NCBI RefSeq assembly: GCF_017315725.1
Contig: NZ_JAFLRG010000002.1
Location: 930,001 to 994,000, forward strand
Reading direction: 5' to 3'
Length of the DNA stretch: 64,000 nucleotides
Source: Trinickia acidisoli
GTDB taxonomy: Bacteria > Pseudomonadota > Gammaproteobacteria > Burkholderiales > Burkholderiaceae
A program made the translations under genes and the position numbers. This document shows positions 63,326 to 64,000 of this stretch, piece by piece (the first letter of the stretch is position 1; the number at the start of each line of letters is the position of its first letter). The notes under the pieces were generated by a model. It was not told the origin of the DNA, did not search any database, and was given only the letters and a program-made list of their open reading frames with translations.

Positions 63326-64000
63326 GTTTGCGTCTCCCGAGGTAAATGTCGAGAATCCGGTCGTCGTTGCGCAGCGCCTCGATATCGCCTTCCGCGAACA
63401 CCTCGCCCCGATGCAGCACGGTGACGTGCGCATCGAGTTCGCGCACGAAGTCCATGTCGTGTTCGACGACGATGACGACGCTATGAGAGGCCAGCGCGCG
63501 AATCAGCGCGCAAAGTTCGCGGCGTTCCGCTCCGGTCATGCCGGCGGCGGGCTCGTCGAGCAGAATGACGTCGGGTGACGAGCACAGCACCATGCCGATG
63601 TCGAGCCACTGCTGCTCGCCGTGCGACAGCTCGCCCGCGAGCCGCTCGCCGATCGCGCTCTGGCCGATGACGCGCAGCATGTCGTCTGCATGGCGCGACG
63701 CTTCGTCCGCGTCATGCGACTTCGCATAGGCCGCGATCCACAAGTTCTCGCGCACGCTGATCGCATCGAATACTTGGGCGACTTGCATCTTGACGCCAAG
63801 CCCCGCCCGCACCCGCTCGAACGGCTTTGCGCGCGACATGTCGCGGCCGTTCAGTTCGAGACGGCCGCTATCGAGTGCGTACACGCCCGTGCAACAGCGC
63901 AGCAGTGAGCTCTTGCCGGCGCCGTTCGGGCCGATCAGGCAGCGGACGCGGCCGGGCGAGAACCTCAGGCTGACCTCGCGCACCGGAACCACGCCGCCGA
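63309..64000 (-). CDS. ABC transporter ATP-binding protein, UrtD/LivG-like (5' end outside window)
   Basis: At least 230 residues, open to the window end. Walker A IGPNGAGKSSLLRCCTGVY, the signature LSHGEQQWLDIGMVLCSSPD and Walker B VILLDEPAAGM are visible. The LSHG(E/Q)-QWLDIGM form instead of LSGGQ is characteristic of UrtD from urea/short-amide importers, and supports an amide or urea substrate. The start codon lies upstream of base 64000. First visible gene of the operon. Confidence 0.88.
   Translation of the reverse strand, partial: GGVVPVREVSLRFSPGRVRCLIGPNGAGKSSLLRCCTGVYALDSGRLELNGRDMSRAKPFERVRAGLGVKMQVAQVFDAISVRENLWIAAYAKSHDADEASRHADDMLRVIGQSAIGERLAGELSHGEQQWLDIGMVLCSSPDVILLDEPAAGMTGAERRELCALIRALASHSVVIVVEHDMDFVRELDAHVTVLHRGEVFAEGDIEALRNDDRILDIYLGRRKHVLDI

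Overview
The window looks like a chromosomal segment of a GC-rich betaproteobacterium of the Burkholderiaceae (Burkholderia/Paraburkholderia/Trinickia type). The evidence is the strong G/C third-position bias, two Mdt-like RND pump operons, NodT-type outer membrane lipoproteins, many FCD/MocR/TetR regulators with small catabolic operons, and a perfect plant-inducible-promoter (PIP) box. No rRNA, tRNA or CRISPR array was seen. The species call is inference.

Layout. 1-4.0 kb: the tail of a TIGR00027-type methyltransferase, then a 3-hydroxyacyl-CoA dehydrogenase/aminotransferase pair divergent from a MocR-type regulator. 4.06-4.3 kb: decayed MFS relic. 4.6-8.8 kb: one-strand set of a signal-less PhnD-like ligand-binding protein, a membrane desaturase, an MHS-type MFS carrier with a long periplasmic loop, and a flavin reductase. 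8.9-10.3 kb: an unrecognised protein behind a perfect PIP box, a candidate type III effector. 10.4-32.0 kb: two complete MdtABC-plus-lipoprotein RND systems facing away from each other, with an NtrC-type two-component system between them. A sigma54-type promoter points at each side, with an inverted repeat midway. 32.1-32.8 kb: unknown protein. 33.2-40.6 kb: FAD/Fe-S oxidoreductase, keto-acid hydratase-like enzyme, MFS carrier and class V aminotransferase, divergent from an FCD GntR regulator with two matching palindromes. 40.6-43.8 kb: TetR, SDR and 14-helix-type MFS. 43.8-50.9 kb: an accessory stretch with a broken replication-protein relic, an AT-rich HEPN-motif protein, two IS21-type relics and, between those, a three-gene MNIO (DUF692) RiPP-like operon whose first gene fuses a ferritin-like domain to a cysteine-rich tail. 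51.0-56.8 kb: sugar ABC transporter plus GntR, divergent from an L-fuconate-dehydratase-like enolase. 56.9-64 kb: an amide-utilisation-type operon (UrtD/UrtE-like ATPases, AtzG-like small protein, amidase, AmiC, AmiR, second amidase) and a MetX-like hydrolase, cut by the window edge.

The most promising undescribed system is the MNIO operon at 45,974-50,075. A 764-residue ferritin-like protein carries nine cysteines in about 87 residues, including CxGxNxC and GGC patterns like those of bufferin-type precursors. It overlaps by 4 nt a DUF692 oxidase gene, which is followed 2 nt later by its DUF2063 partner. Second is the orphan PIP-box gene. Third is the twin-pump locus with a visible sigma54 regulatory layout.
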